Shown here piece by piece: positions 1 to 8,568 of a stretch of 26,226 nucleotides of DNA. A model generated the notes under the pieces. It did no database searches, was not told the DNA's origin, and worked only from the letters and a program-made list of their open reading frames with translations. The position numbers and the translations under genes were made by a program. Position 1 is the first letter of the stretch. Each line of letters starts with the position of its first letter. This DNA is from UBA1715 sp964346725. Its GTDB lineage: Bacteria; Bacteroidota; Bacteroidia; Bacteroidales; UBA1715. The DNA is taken from the NCBI GenBank assembly GCA_964346725.1, contig CAYFVM010000029.1, positions 1 to 26,226 of the forward strand, written 5' to 3'.

Positions 1-192
1 CCTATGCGTTTGGGCTTGAATATTTTGGGTAATGTAGACGATTTGAAATTCCAATTGGCACGTTGTAAATACCGCAAACTCTACAAACCAAAACAACGAG
101 GAGTGGTTGACGAACAAATTCTTGAACTTAAAAAGACTATTAGCAGTTCACTTCAAGCAGGCGTGAAAAACCAAGAGGTGCTGATAAAATAA
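1..192 (+). CDS. 3' end of an unidentified gene (partial)
   Basis: The frame is open from the first base of the window to a TAA at 190-192, so this is the C-terminal 63 residues of a gene that begins upstream. I do not recognise the family. What is visible is a basic stretch (KYRKLYKPKQR) followed by a likely amphipathic helix, with no membrane segment and no cysteine pair. A terminator hairpin follows 26 bases after the stop, so this gene ends its own transcription unit and need not be functionally linked to mqnC. The internal ATG at position 4 should not be taken as the start. Confidence 0.55.
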   Translation, partial: PMRLGLNILGNVDDLKFQLARCKYRKLYKPKQRGVVDEQILELKKTISSSLQAGVKNQEVLIK

Positions 193-218
193 GTACAATT
201 TATAAATGAATAAAAAAT

Positions 219-258
219 ATCCTTGCAGACCGCTCAGCAGGATGTTTTTTTGTTTTTT
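219..258 (+). terminator. Rho-independent terminator
   Basis: The arms 219-226 (ATCCTTGC) and 237-243 (GCAGGAT) pair with one bulged T, and a T-rich run interrupted by one G follows. It lies just after the stop of the partial gene and before mqnC. Confidence 0.7.
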
Positions 259-304
259 CGTTCGCATAGATTAAATGCGTGTATCTTGGCAAAAAACAAA
301 ACGT

Positions 305-1393
305 ATGACGGTAGAAACGTTACTTCAAAAGGCAATGCAACTTGAGGACCTGAGCATAGACGAAGGTGCGTTTTTGTTTCGTATGGCTCCTTTGTCGGAG
401 TTGCAATATGCTGCCGATGCTGTGCGCCGTCACTTCCGACCCGAAAATGTGGTTACGTGGATTATTGACCGCAACGTAAACATTACCAATGTGTGCATTT
501 CGGGTTGCAAGTTTTGTAATTTCCACGTGAAGCCAAATAATACTGAAGGTCAATATATTACCACCATGGAAGAATACGACGAGAAAATTGCTGTGCTCGA
601 ACAACTTGGTGGTGATCAGTTGTTGATTCAAGGTGGAATGCATCCAAAGTTGGGATTGGATTTTTACAAAAACTTGTTTTCTGAATTTAAACGTCGCCAT
701 CCAAATATAAAATTACACGCACTGGGGCCTCCTGAAATAGCGTACATTGCGCGTAAAGAGAAAATGACGGCACGAGAAGTGTTGGAAGAACTTCACCGAG
801 CCGGACTCGATAGTTTGCCAGGTGCCGGAGCAGAGATTCTTTGCGATAGAGTGCGACACACACTTTCTCCCGGAAAATGCGACACAGATACATGGTTGTC
901 GGTTATGAAAGAGGCGCATAAAATGCATCTCACCACTTCGGCTACTATGATGTATGGCCATATAGAAACCATAGAAGAACGCATGGAACACATGGTGCGC
1001 ATACGCGAAACGCAGTATGAAAAACCTGCCGATTCCGATGGCTTTACGGCATTCATTCCATGGCCGTTTTATAGTAAAGGTACCGAGTTGGAAAGAGTTG
1101 CAGACAAGGATTTTTCAATCAATCGAGGCGAATATATACGCATGATTGCCATAAGTCGTTTGATGTTGCCAAATATACCGCATATACAGGCATCGTGGCT
1201 TACAGTTGGCATTCCTACGGCACAGATTTGTCTGCACAGCGGTGCCGATGATATGGGCTCAATTATGATAGAAGAAAACGTGGTTTCGCAAGCGGGAGCA
1301 ACCTATTCGGTGGCAAAAGACGAATTACCACAAGCCATTCGTGAAGCAGGATTTAGACCACAGTTACGTAATCAACACTACGATTACGTATAA
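305..1393 (+). CDS. mqnC: Cyclic dehypoxanthinyl futalosine synthase MqnC (radical SAM)
   Basis: A radical SAM enzyme of the futalosine pathway that cyclises dehypoxanthine futalosine on the way to menaquinone, in the cytoplasm. The [4Fe-4S]/SAM motif CISGCKFC gives cysteines at about residues 64, 68 and 71 (CX3CX2C). It is followed by family-typical segments: GGDQLLIQGG, LHALGPPEI, LDSLPGAGAEIL, TSATMMYGHIET, FIPWPF and IQASWLTVG. I chose the ATG at 305, which gives 362 residues, close to the family's usual length. An in-frame ATG at 275 would add ten basic residues with no family counterpart. No other menaquinone gene is in the window. It is a stand-alone gene, with a terminator before it and a convergent regulator gene after it. 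No convincing promoter was seen. Confidence 0.93.
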   Translation: MTVETLLQKAMQLEDLSIDEGAFLFRMAPLSELQYAADAVRRHFRPENVVTWIIDRNVNITNVCISGCKFCNFHVKPNNTEGQYITTMEEYDEKIAVLEQLGGDQLLIQGGMHPKLGLDFYKNLFSEFKRRHPNIKLHALGPPEIAYIARKEKMTAREVLEELHRAGLDSLPGAGAEILCDRVRHTLSPGKCDTDTWLSVMKEAHKMHLTTSATMMYGHIETIEERMEHMVRIRETQYEKPADSDGFTAFIPWPFYSKGTELERVADKDFSINRGEYIRMIAISRLMLPNIPHIQASWLTVGIPTAQICLHSGADDMGSIMIEENVVSQAGATYSVAKDELPQAIREAGFRPQLRNQHYDYV

Positions 1394-1395
1394 AC

Positions 1396-1421
1396 AAAAA
1401 AGGCGAACACAAAGGTCCGCC
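1396..1421 (-). terminator. Terminator of the two-component operon
   Basis: On the minus strand, GGCGGAC pairs with GTTCGCC (one G-U pair, loop CTTTGT) and is followed by six T. It sits 25 bases past the stop of the response regulator and directly behind the convergent mqnC stop. Confidence 0.75.
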
Positions 1422-1445
1422 CAACTCATAATTCATAACTCCTAA

Positions 1446-2213
1446 CTATTTCCCCATCCATTCTTTAAATGTGCTGTTTTTGAGGCGACTTACCACAATT
1501 TTTTCCTGCGTAGGTACATTCAAATGCACTATGAGTTTGCCTCCGAAAAAGTCTTCAAATGATTGAATAGCTTTGATATTTGCCACGTATTTTCGATTGA
1601 GACGGAAGAAATCTTCTTTCGATAATTCGTCATCCAACTGCTCAAGAGAAAAATTTATTATATGTTCCTTTTGCGAGAACGTAACAGCAAACGTTATTTT
1701 GTTTTCGCTATAAAAATATGCAATGTCAGCCACATCAATTTTGGTGTACGATGAGTGCCCTTGAATGAGAAAGCGGGTACGATATTTTTTCTTGCCATTG
1801 CGAATTACGTCAAGTAGTTCTTTGTACACGCCTTCTTCTTGCATGCTTTTTGTTTGAGATTTAATAGATTCAAATTTTCTTATGGCATCAAGTAAATCTT
1901 TGTCTTTTAAAGGCTTAAGAAGATAGTCTACACTCAAAACTTTGAAAGCTTGAATAGCATATTCGTTGAAAGCGGTGGTAAAAATAATGGGAGAGGTAAT
2001 CTCTACTTGATCAAAAATAGAGAAACAAAGCCCGTCAACTAGCTGAATATCCATGAAGATAAGGTCGGGTTGGCGGTTGTTTTTTAAATATGCAACTGAT
2101 GATTGAATACTGTCAAATGTGTGTGAAATTACCCAGTCGGGACGAATCTCGTGAAGCATTCCCTGAAGTAACTTTACATTGTAGTCTTCGTCTTCAATAA
2201 TAATTATATCCAT
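1446..2213 (-). CDS. LytTR-family response regulator
   Basis: A 255-residue DNA-binding response regulator of the LytR/AlgR type. The receiver domain occupies about residues 1-120: acidic residues E7, D8 and D10, phosphoacceptor D55 in FMDIQL, a conserved Thr near 79-80 (FTTAF) and K100 in YLLKPL. The C-terminal LytTR DNA-binding domain (about 144-250) shows RFLIQGHSSYTKI, IAYFYSENK and the typical FFRLNRKYVANI. It lies 11 bases downstream of the histidine kinase gene, so the two are co-transcribed and are very probably cognate partners. The target genes cannot be told from sequence. In Bacteroidota such pairs are common and control varied processes. Confidence 0.92.
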   Translation of the reverse strand: MDIIIIEDEDYNVKLLQGMLHEIRPDWVISHTFDSIQSSVAYLKNNRQPDLIFMDIQLVDGLCFSIFDQVEITSPIIFTTAFNEYAIQAFKVLSVDYLLKPLKDKDLLDAIRKFESIKSQTKSMQEEGVYKELLDVIRNGKKKYRTRFLIQGHSSYTKIDVADIAYFYSENKITFAVTFSQKEHIINFSLEQLDDELSKEDFFRLNRKYVANIKAIQSFEDFFGGKLIVHLNVPTQEKIVVSRLKNSTFKEWMGK

Positions 2214-2224
2214 TATCTCATCAT

Positions 2225-3250
2225 TTAAATTAGTGGCAATGAAACTATAAAATCCGTATCGGTTTTCGTTATTTGTACTGGTTTTTCGGACACCAATTTG
2301 TATCGTTTAGTAATGTTTTCAAGCCCTTTTTGGGTAGAAAATGCGACATCTTTTTTGTTCAAATTATTCCGTACCGTTATATAATCATCAGCAACTGAAA
2401 TGGTTATATGCAGCGGGTTACTTTTGCTTGCTATGTTGTGTTTGAGCGCATTCTCTACCAACAATTGCACGCCCATAGGAATGATTGACTTATTGAGGTT
2501 GCTTTGTTCTACATTAATTGCAACCATCAATCCATCGCCAATGCGCTCTTTGTGTAAAGCTATGAAGGAAGTTACAAATTCTAATTCCTCTGACAATAAC
2601 ATGATTTTTTTGTCTTTACATTGCAAGACGTAGCGGTATATATCGGTAAAATTTTGGGTGAATCTAATCGCTTTCTCTTTATCAAACATAATGAGCGATT
2701 TGAGTACCGAAAGATTATTGAACAAAAAATGAGGATTAACTTGTTCTACCAATGACTGATATTCGCTCGTGGTTTTTGCCTGACGTAATTCTTCCAATTC
2801 TTGCTGCGTTTCCATTGAAATGCGAAGTAATCGGAGGAGTGTAATAGTGAGAATTACAAAGACAATAAAAATGAAAATAAATATGCCAGAAAGTCGCACA
2901 AATGGATTGTAGGCTATTTCTTGTTTTTCCAAAATCGGTAGCAATAGCGAAATAAGTAACACGCACAACACTATGTTGAGCACCATCTGAGCTGTGAATT
3001 GGTATTCTTTGAGTTTTTGTCCGCCGTATTTCAGTACCAAATTGTAAAACAATACGTTTACTTCGGCAACCAATATAAATACAACGCTTAAGTTCAAATA
3101 CGGCATAGTCAGCGTGTTGTCGTTGGACATTTTGTCGGCTACAAACAAACACAACAATCCGATGGTACACACTATCAATATGCGAAACAAGCAACTGGTA
3201 GGTTTGTACGAGATAAGGTCTGTTATGAAATTTAATTCTTTTGTAGTCAC
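2225..3250 (-). CDS. LytS/YehU-type sensor histidine kinase
   Basis: A 341-residue membrane sensor kinase of the His_kinase (PF06580) type. About four hydrophobic segments lie at residues 20-38, 51-73, 87-107 and 120-143, with little extracytoplasmic sequence, followed by a short coiled coil (about 146-165). The phospho-acceptor H174 lies in NPHFLFNNL. The ATPase N box is LLVENALKHN (263-272) and a glycine-box remnant is GLENITKRY (309-317). The start appears to be GTG: the first in-frame ATG, at residue 41, would remove the first membrane segment. The gene precedes the response regulator by 11 bases. No sensor domain is recognisable, so the signal is unknown. The 216 bases upstream hold the atpG terminator and no clear promoter. 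Confidence 0.9.
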   Translation of the reverse strand: MTTKELNFITDLISYKPTSCLFRILIVCTIGLLCLFVADKMSNDNTLTMPYLNLSVVFILVAEVNVLFYNLVLKYGGQKLKEYQFTAQMVLNIVLCVLLISLLLPILEKQEIAYNPFVRLSGIFIFIFIVFVILTITLLRLLRISMETQQELEELRQAKTTSEYQSLVEQVNPHFLFNNLSVLKSLIMFDKEKAIRFTQNFTDIYRYVLQCKDKKIMLLSEELEFVTSFIALHKERIGDGLMVAINVEQSNLNKSIIPMGVQLLVENALKHNIASKSNPLHITISVADDYITVRNNLNKKDVAFSTQKGLENITKRYKLVSEKPVQITKTDTDFIVSLPLI

Positions 3251-3406
3251 AATACGTTCATTTTAAATACTCTGCAAGAAAATACGATTTCGTCTATCTC
3301 CTAATACAAATAAAAATTAAAGATTTCTATATTTTATTGTAAATCAGTCCGAAATGTCTTTTTAAAGAATGAAATGTGTTTTTTGACGAATCAGATGTGT
3401 ACAAAC

Positions 3407-3442
3407 AAAAAGGCAACAATGAAGGTTCATTACTGCCTTTTT
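3407..3442 (-). terminator. Terminator after atpG (works on both strands)
   Basis: Arms 3412-3423 (GGCAACAATGAA) and 3426-3437 (TTCATTACTGCC) pair over up to 12 positions, including two G-U pairs. A-rich and T-rich tracts flank both sides (3407-3411 and 3438-3442). It lies 25 bases past the atpG stop and separates the ATP synthase operon from the kinase gene, which is on the same strand. Confidence 0.8.
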
Positions 3443-3466
3443 GAAAATAGTATTAAAACAAAACGG

Positions 3467-4342
3467 TTATGAGTTCAATGCACTTGCACCGCTCACAATC
3501 TCGTTTAATTCATTCGTAATTGCAGCCTGACGAGCTTTGTTGTATTGTAAACGCAACGCTTTGAGTAGTTCGCCGGCATTATCAGTTGCCTTGTGCATGG
3601 CGGTCATACGAGCACCGTGTTCCGAGGCATACGAGTCGAGCAATATGCTGTAAAATTGAACCTTAAGTGATTTTGGTATCAATTCATTTACAATGTATTC
3701 CTTGTTCGGCTCAAATATGTAATCATAATTAAAGTTGCTTGTATCACGATTTTCTGTTTCTTCTTGAACGATAGGCAAGTATTGAACAGTGGTAATGATT
3801 TGTGTAGCAGCGTTTTTGAATTTGTTGTACACAATTATTACTTTGTCGTATGTACCTTTTGCAAATTCTTTCATCAATTCTGATGCTATTTTTGCAGCCT
3901 CGTCATATACCAAACGATCGTATATGTCGGTAATTGATTTTTTAGGTACTATACCTTTGTTTTTCAAAGAATCACAAACTTTTTTCCCCATAGCGAGCAC
4001 GTCAACCTGAGCCGATTTGTACTCGGAGTTGATGAGGGAAACAATCGTTTTGCCTATGTTGGAATTGAATCCGCCACAAAGCCCACTGTTAGAAGCAACT
4101 GCTACAATCAATATTTTGTTAACCTGACGTTGTGTAGCATAGATGTTGCCTTCGCTCGATTCCAATCCACTGCTCACATTTTGCAGTATCTGGTGTAAAT
4201 TTTCCGAGTACGGTCGCATCTGCACCACAGCTTGTTGAGCCTTACGCAACTTAGCCGCCGACACCATTTTCATAGCGTTGGTGATTTTTTGCGTACTGCT
4301 TACTGAAGCAATTCTATTGCGTATTTCTTTAATACCTGCCAT
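3467..4342 (-). CDS. atpG: F-type ATP synthase gamma subunit
   Basis: Central rotor shaft of F1, connecting the c ring to the catalytic alpha3beta3 head. It has 291 residues, the usual bacterial length. The N-terminal helix motif (MAGIKEIRNRIASV, followed by KITNAMKMVSAAKL) and the C-terminal helix (ARMTAMHKATDNA, then LQYNKARQAAITNEL) are both intact, as they must be for rotation. It is the last gene of the atp operon, six bases after atpA, and is followed by a terminator. The catalytic beta and the epsilon subunit genes, which often follow gamma, are absent here and must lie elsewhere in the genome. Confidence 0.97.
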   Translation of the reverse strand: MAGIKEIRNRIASVSSTQKITNAMKMVSAAKLRKAQQAVVQMRPYSENLHQILQNVSSGLESSEGNIYATQRQVNKILIVAVASNSGLCGGFNSNIGKTIVSLINSEYKSAQVDVLAMGKKVCDSLKNKGIVPKKSITDIYDRLVYDEAAKIASELMKEFAKGTYDKVIIVYNKFKNAATQIITTVQYLPIVQEETENRDTSNFNYDYIFEPNKEYIVNELIPKSLKVQFYSILLDSYASEHGARMTAMHKATDNAGELLKALRLQYNKARQAAITNELNEIVSGASALNS

Positions 4343-4348
4343 ACAAAA

Positions 4349-5929
4349 CTATTTTTTATACTTAGCCGAGATTTCTTTTGCAGCACTTGCAAGTACCGCT
4401 TTAATCTCGTCGTCCATTGCTCCTTCAGCAATTTTATCAAGCGTATCTTTATGTTTCAGGTCAAGATATTCCAAATATTCTTTCTCAAAATCAAGCACTT
4501 TGTCAGTAGGAACATCCAAAATCAAACCTTGCGTACCGCAATAAATGATTGCTACTTGGTGTTGAACTTTCATAGGTGAATATTGACCTTGTTTCAATAT
4601 TTGAACGTTTCTACGACCTTTTTCGAGCACAGCCATTGTTGCAGCATCCAAATCAGAACCGAATTTAGAGAACGCCTCCAATTCGCGGAATTGTGCTTGA
4701 TCCACACGAAGTGTACCAGCAACTTTTTTCATGGCTTTAATTTGTGCATTACCACCTACACGAGAAACCGAAATACCTACGTTGACTGCAGGACGGATAC
4801 CGGCATGGAATAGGTTTGATTCAAGATATATCTGACCATCGGTAATAGAAATTACGTTGGTTGGAATATATGCAGAAACGTCACCCTCTTGTGTTTCAAT
4901 AATTGGTAGAGCAGTAAGAGAACCACCACCTTTTAGTTTTGATTTCAATTGAGGAGGTACATCGTTCATGTTTTTTGCAACATCGTCATTGGCAATAATT
5001 TTTGCTGCACGTTCCAACAAACGAGAGTGCAAGTAGAATACGTCTCCAGGATATGCTTCACGGCCCGGTGGGCGACGCAACAACAATGAAACTTCACGAT
5101 ATGAAACGGCTTGTTTTGACAAGTCATCATAGATAATTAAAGCCGGACGACCCGTGTCGCGGAAATATTCGCCAATGGCGCAACCTGCAAATGGTGCATA
5201 ATATTGCAAAGCAGCCGGTTCAGATGCTGTTGACGAAACTATAGTAGTATATGCCATAGCACCATGTGCTTCCAATGTTTTTGCAATGTTTGCTACGGTA
5301 GAACCTTTTTGTCCTATTGCTACATAAATACAATATACTGGTTTGCCTTTTTCATAAAATTCTTTTTGGTTAATGATGGTATCAATGGCAATAGCCGTTT
5401 TACCTGTCTGGCGGTCGCCGATGATCAACTCACGTTGTCCACGACCAATAGGAATCATGGCATCAATAGGTTTAATACCTGTCTGCAATGGTTCTGATAC
5501 CGGTTGACGGAACAAGATACCTGGAGCTTTACGTTCCAAAGGCATATCGATTAATTCTCCTGGAATTTCTCCTTTACCATCAATTGGTTCACCTAATGTA
5601 TTTACTACACGACCCAAAAGGCCTTCGCCTACCATGATAGAAGCAATCTTTTGCGTACGTTTTACGGTGTCGCCTTCGCTAATACCTTCAGATGCTCCCA
5701 AAAGTACCGCTCCTACGTTGTCTTCCTCCAAGTTGAGCACAATTCCTTTGGCTCCATTGGCAAACTCAATCATTTCATTGGCTTGGACATTGGTAAGTCC
5801 ATGGATACGTGCAATACTATCACCTACTGAAAGTACCGTGCCCACTTCTTCAAGTTCTGCTTCGGTTTTGTAGCCCTCAAGCTGTTTTTTCAAAATCTCC
5901 GAAACTTCTGCTGGTTTTATATCTGCCAT
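4349..5929 (-). CDS. atpA: F-type ATP synthase alpha subunit
   Basis: Non-catalytic nucleotide-binding subunit of the F1 head. It has 526 residues, with a beta-barrel N-terminal domain, Walker A GDRQTGKT at 171-178, Walker B ALIIYDD (263-269), and the conserved ISVSRVGG with the arginine finger R390, which reaches into the catalytic site of beta. All key residues are present, so the protein should be functional. It lies 17 bases after atpH and six bases before atpG in the operon. It is slightly longer than E. coli alpha. Confidence 0.98.
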   Translation of the reverse strand: MADIKPAEVSEILKKQLEGYKTEAELEEVGTVLSVGDSIARIHGLTNVQANEMIEFANGAKGIVLNLEEDNVGAVLLGASEGISEGDTVKRTQKIASIMVGEGLLGRVVNTLGEPIDGKGEIPGELIDMPLERKAPGILFRQPVSEPLQTGIKPIDAMIPIGRGQRELIIGDRQTGKTAIAIDTIINQKEFYEKGKPVYCIYVAIGQKGSTVANIAKTLEAHGAMAYTTIVSSTASEPAALQYYAPFAGCAIGEYFRDTGRPALIIYDDLSKQAVSYREVSLLLRRPPGREAYPGDVFYLHSRLLERAAKIIANDDVAKNMNDVPPQLKSKLKGGGSLTALPIIETQEGDVSAYIPTNVISITDGQIYLESNLFHAGIRPAVNVGISVSRVGGNAQIKAMKKVAGTLRVDQAQFRELEAFSKFGSDLDAATMAVLEKGRRNVQILKQGQYSPMKVQHQVAIIYCGTQGLILDVPTDKVLDFEKEYLEYLDLKHKDTLDKIAEGAMDDEIKAVLASAAKEISAKYKK

Positions 5930-5946
5930 ATTATTATTATTTTACA

Positions 5947-6489
5947 CTAATATTTTGCAATCAATTCATTCTTAATCTGTTTCAAGCGAGTTTTTATACT
6001 TGCATCGTATTGTAAGTCGTCAATACGCAATACAAAGCCTCCCATCAATGAAGAATCAGTCTTTGTTTGCAACTCAACTTTCATATTCTTTTTCTTATTC
6101 ACATAGTCAACAACTGATCTCTCTTGTGCTTTAGACAATGGAACAGCCGATGTTAATGTAACGGTTGTTATTCCCGTGTTTTTATGATAGATATCAAGTA
6201 CATTGCGTAAAATATCTTGAATAAACATTTCACGGTTGTTGTTGATTATCAAGTCTATAAACGAAATAGTTTCAGGGCAAACTTTGTTTTTCAACAAAGC
6301 AGATACGAACAATTTCTTTTTACTTGGTTTAACTACTGGATTATGAAATACCTCAAGTAATTCGGGCACGTCTGCTAAACCTTTGAGAAGCATTTTTACG
6401 TCGGCTATCACCTTTTCGGTTGCGCCCTTTTCGGTCGCATATTCGTAGAAAGCTTTTGCGTAACGTACTGAAATTTTACTTTGATTCAT
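5947..6489 (-). CDS. atpH: F-type ATP synthase delta subunit
   Basis: Peripheral-stalk protein (delta/OSCP) that ties the b dimer to the top of the alpha3beta3 head. It has 180 residues, standard for the family. The N-terminal six-helix domain begins with the typical ISVRYAKAFYEYA, and the C-terminal part has GGFVLRIDDLQYDAS followed by a basic helix (KTRLKQIKNEL), as usual for OSCP. It sits between atpF (24 bases) and atpA (17 bases), which is the conserved order. Confidence 0.95.
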   Translation of the reverse strand: MNQSKISVRYAKAFYEYATEKGATEKVIADVKMLLKGLADVPELLEVFHNPVVKPSKKKLFVSALLKNKVCPETISFIDLIINNNREMFIQDILRNVLDIYHKNTGITTVTLTSAVPLSKAQERSVVDYVNKKKNMKVELQTKTDSSLMGGFVLRIDDLQYDASIKTRLKQIKNELIAKY

Positions 6490-6513
6490 ACCCTACTGAA
6501 TTTTCAATCGACA

Positions 6514-7008
6514 CTAATTTAAGTTTAATTTTTTGATAGATTCTGAAACAATTTCTTCAGATGTTTTTTTGTCTTGCAATTCTTTGCCAATCACTTTTTC
6601 AGCAATTTCAAAAGACAATGTAGCCACTTGTTTTTTCAATTCTTGCATGGCTTGTTTTTTCTCGTTTTCTATCGCAATTTTTGCTGCTGCCATTACTTTG
6701 TTTGCTTCTTCGGTTGCGCTCATTTTTGCTTGTGAAATCATTTCGTCTTTCAATTCGCGTGCTTCTTTTAACATAGCATCACGTTCTTTGCGTGCTTCGG
6801 CAACTATACGTTCGTTGTCAGCTTGCAATGATTTCATTTCTGCTTTTGTTTTCTCAGCGAGTTTCAACGCATCGTCAATTGACTTATTGCGTTCGTTTAT
6901 CATACCAAGAACCGGTTTCCATGCAAATTTTGCAAGAAGGAAAACAATCAAAAGGAAGATTACTGTTGTCCAAAAAATCAAACCTATGCCAGGGGTTACT
7001 AAACTCAT
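6514..7008 (-). CDS. atpF: F-type ATP synthase b subunit
   Basis: Membrane-anchored peripheral stalk. It has 164 residues: one transmembrane segment (about 9-27, GLIFWTTVIFLLIVFLLAKF), the conserved KPVLGMINERN next to the membrane, then a long charged coiled coil (about 40-150). There is a single b gene and no b' copy, so a homodimer is expected. It is separated from atpE by a 75-base gap containing a terminator-like hairpin, while the genes after it are closely spaced. That makes it the first gene of the operon's second half. Confidence 0.95.
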   Translation of the reverse strand: MSLVTPGIGLIFWTTVIFLLIVFLLAKFAWKPVLGMINERNKSIDDALKLAEKTKAEMKSLQADNERIVAEARKERDAMLKEARELKDEMISQAKMSATEEANKVMAAAKIAIENEKKQAMQELKKQVATLSFEIAEKVIGKELQDKKTSEEIVSESIKKLNLN

Positions 7009-7033
7009 ATCTTTGTAATTTTAATAATGCTTC

Positions 7034-7071
7034 AAAAAATAGTTTTCGGATACCAACCGCACCCGAAAACT
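7034..7071 (-). terminator. Intercistronic terminator-like hairpin between atpE and atpF
   Basis: On the minus strand, a perfect 9-bp stem AGTTTTCGG/CCGAAAACT with a 13-base loop is followed by A and six T. It starts 12 bases past the atpE stop, inside the operon. It could act as a partial terminator or as a 3' end that protects the upstream atpB-atpE message, raising c-subunit expression over b. Confidence 0.6.
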
Positions 7072-7083
7072 GTGTTTGTTTAA

Positions 7084-7290
7084 TTAGGCGATAAGCGATA
7101 CTACGACAGCGAACAACGCAACACCTTCAACAAGAGCAGCGGCAATCAACATTGCTGTTTGAATCTTGCTGTATGCTTCTGGTTGACGTGCGATTGCTTC
7201 CATAGCAGATCCACCAATTTTTCCGATACCGATACCAGCACCGATAGCTGCTAAACCGGCACCTATTCCGGCTAATGATAATGCATCCAT
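7084..7290 (-). CDS. atpE: F-type ATP synthase c subunit (proton type)
   Basis: Proteolipid that forms the membrane c ring. It has 68 residues in a two-helix hairpin: a glycine-rich helix 1 (GAGLAAIGAGIGIGKIGG), the polar loop ARQPEA at 34-39, and helix 2 with the ion-carrying E55. At the helix 1 position where sodium-type subunits carry Gln there is Ile21, and the residue after the carboxylate is Gly56 rather than Ser/Thr. Both point to proton rather than sodium coupling. It lies between atpB and a strong intercistronic hairpin. The hairpin may help supply the many copies of c needed per enzyme. Confidence 0.97.
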   Translation of the reverse strand: MDALSLAGIGAGLAAIGAGIGIGKIGGSAMEAIARQPEAYSKIQTAMLIAAALVEGVALFAVVVSLIA

Positions 7291-7327
7291 AATAAATATT
7301 AATTTAAGTTAAACAATCATTCTTTTT

Positions 7328-8407
7328 TTATTCGTGATGACCTTCAGGCATTGCTAACCCAATGAACAATGAGGTTAACATGGTAAATATATAAGCCTGC
7401 AATGCAGCCACCAACAATTCAAGTACATCCATAAATAGCACGAATAGTATAGATACCGGTGCTACTGCCAAAGATTGGAAGATGAAAATAAGCGATACCA
7501 AACTGATTACGATAATGTGTCCTGCAGTAATGTTTGCGAACAAACGTATCATCAATGCGAATGGTTTGGTTAGGATACCAATAACTTCAACTATAGCCAT
7601 GATAGGAATTAATGGCCAAGGCAAACCCGGCATTGCAAATATATCTCGCCAATATTCTTTGTTTCCGCTGAAATTGGTAATAATCAATGTAAAAATTGCC
7701 AACGTAAGTGTTACCGCAATGTTCCCGGTAACGTTTGCACCACCCGGAAAGAATGGAATCAGTCCCATCATGTTCGTAATCCAAATAAAGAAAAACAGCG
7801 TCAACAAGTACGGAAGGTATTTGTCGGTGTGTTTGCCTAAGTTTGGCGCTACTATATCATCTTTTACAAACAAAATAACCGGTTCTAACCATGCTTGTAG
7901 TCCTTTCGGTGCTTGTCCTGCGCGACGTTTGTACGTACGTGCGCAACCAATAAACATCCACAACATAATGATAGCAACCAACAATAGTGTGAATACGTTC
8001 TTTGTAATAGAGAAGTCTAATGGTTTTTTTTCTGTTGCGTTTCCATTTGCGTCAGCGTAATAAATGTTTTCGTCTTGCAATACGTATGTATGCTCTCCTT
8101 TTGTTACTGGTTGGTGTCCATGAGCGAATTCGCTTGACATAAACACATCTATAGAAAATGGATTCGTGTTTACAAGAATAACAGGAAGAGGGAATGAAAC
8201 AGCGTGTTCTGTGCCATCTTCTTTTGTGATATCAAACATATGCCAATAATGGTTGTCACCTATGTGGCTGAATATTGTTTTGTTGATATCAAATTCTGGT
8301 TCATTGGCTTGTTGAGGAGCAGGATTCTCCTGAGCAAACGATATGAAAGAAAAAAGAAACGCTACACAAACTGCTATGATTTTCTTTTTTGTCATTTTAA
8401 ATTCCAT
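7328..8407 (-). CDS. atpB: F-type ATP synthase a subunit with periplasmic N-terminal extension
   Basis: Stator channel subunit that passes ions to the c ring. It has 359 residues, about 90 more than E. coli AtpB. The extra part is N-terminal: a signal-peptide-like segment (KKKIIAVCVAFLFSFISFAQ) and a His-rich periplasmic domain (about 30-135) with SHIGDNHYWH. This is a form known in Bacteroidota. The core (136-350) has five to six membrane helices, TNMMGLIPFFPGG, and the essential R288 in MIRLFANITAGH. An ATG at 8395 (residue 5) is an equally good start. It is the first gene of the operon. AtpI/AtpZ-like genes, often directly upstream in relatives, are here 3.3 kb away on the other strand. 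Confidence 0.96.
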   Translation of the reverse strand: MEFKMTKKKIIAVCVAFLFSFISFAQENPAPQQANEPEFDINKTIFSHIGDNHYWHMFDITKEDGTEHAVSFPLPVILVNTNPFSIDVFMSSEFAHGHQPVTKGEHTYVLQDENIYYADANGNATEKKPLDFSITKNVFTLLLVAIIMLWMFIGCARTYKRRAGQAPKGLQAWLEPVILFVKDDIVAPNLGKHTDKYLPYLLTLFFFIWITNMMGLIPFFPGGANVTGNIAVTLTLAIFTLIITNFSGNKEYWRDIFAMPGLPWPLIPIMAIVEVIGILTKPFALMIRLFANITAGHIIVISLVSLIFIFQSLAVAPVSILFVLFMDVLELLVAALQAYIFTMLTSLFIGLAMPEGHHE

Positions 8408-8431
8408 ATTTCAAAAAAAATTTTCTACACG

Positions 8432-8454
8432 CAAATTTACGCTCAACAAATGTA
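8432..8454 (-). promoter_or_regulatory. Candidate promoter -7 boxes of the atp operon
   Basis: Two minus-strand matches to the Bacteroidota -7 box TAnnTTTG lie upstream of atpB: TAAATTTG at 8439-8432 and TACATTTG at 8454-8447. Neither has a clear TTTG box at the usual distance, so the assignment is tentative. Position fits a short leader before atpB. Confidence 0.45.
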
Positions 8455-8513
8455 GAATTTTTTTTATTAATTGCGAATAAAACTTGTCTTTTTTTGAGTA
8501 AAAATTATAGCTC

Positions 8514-8540
8514 AAAAAAAGGCTTTGAAAAATCAAAGCC
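8514..8540 (-). terminator. Terminator after plsX
   Basis: A perfect 8-bp stem GGCTTTGA/TCAAAGCC with a four-base loop is followed on the minus strand by seven T. It lies 28 bases past the plsX stop and separates the DUF177-rpmF-plsX unit from the atp operon on the same strand. Confidence 0.9.
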
Positions 8541-8568
8541 CTAAATTTTATAGTATTTCTACTTGGAA

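Noticed and set aside
7084..7290. Sodium-coupled c ring.
   Set aside because: The Gln of helix 1 and the Ser/Thr after the carboxylate that mark sodium-type subunits are replaced by Ile and Gly.
7482..8060. Long open frame on the plus strand opposite atpB.
   Set aside because: It is antisense to a clearly conserved gene, and its translation has no family-like features. The same applies to 6533-7018 opposite atpF and 22423-22875 opposite infB.
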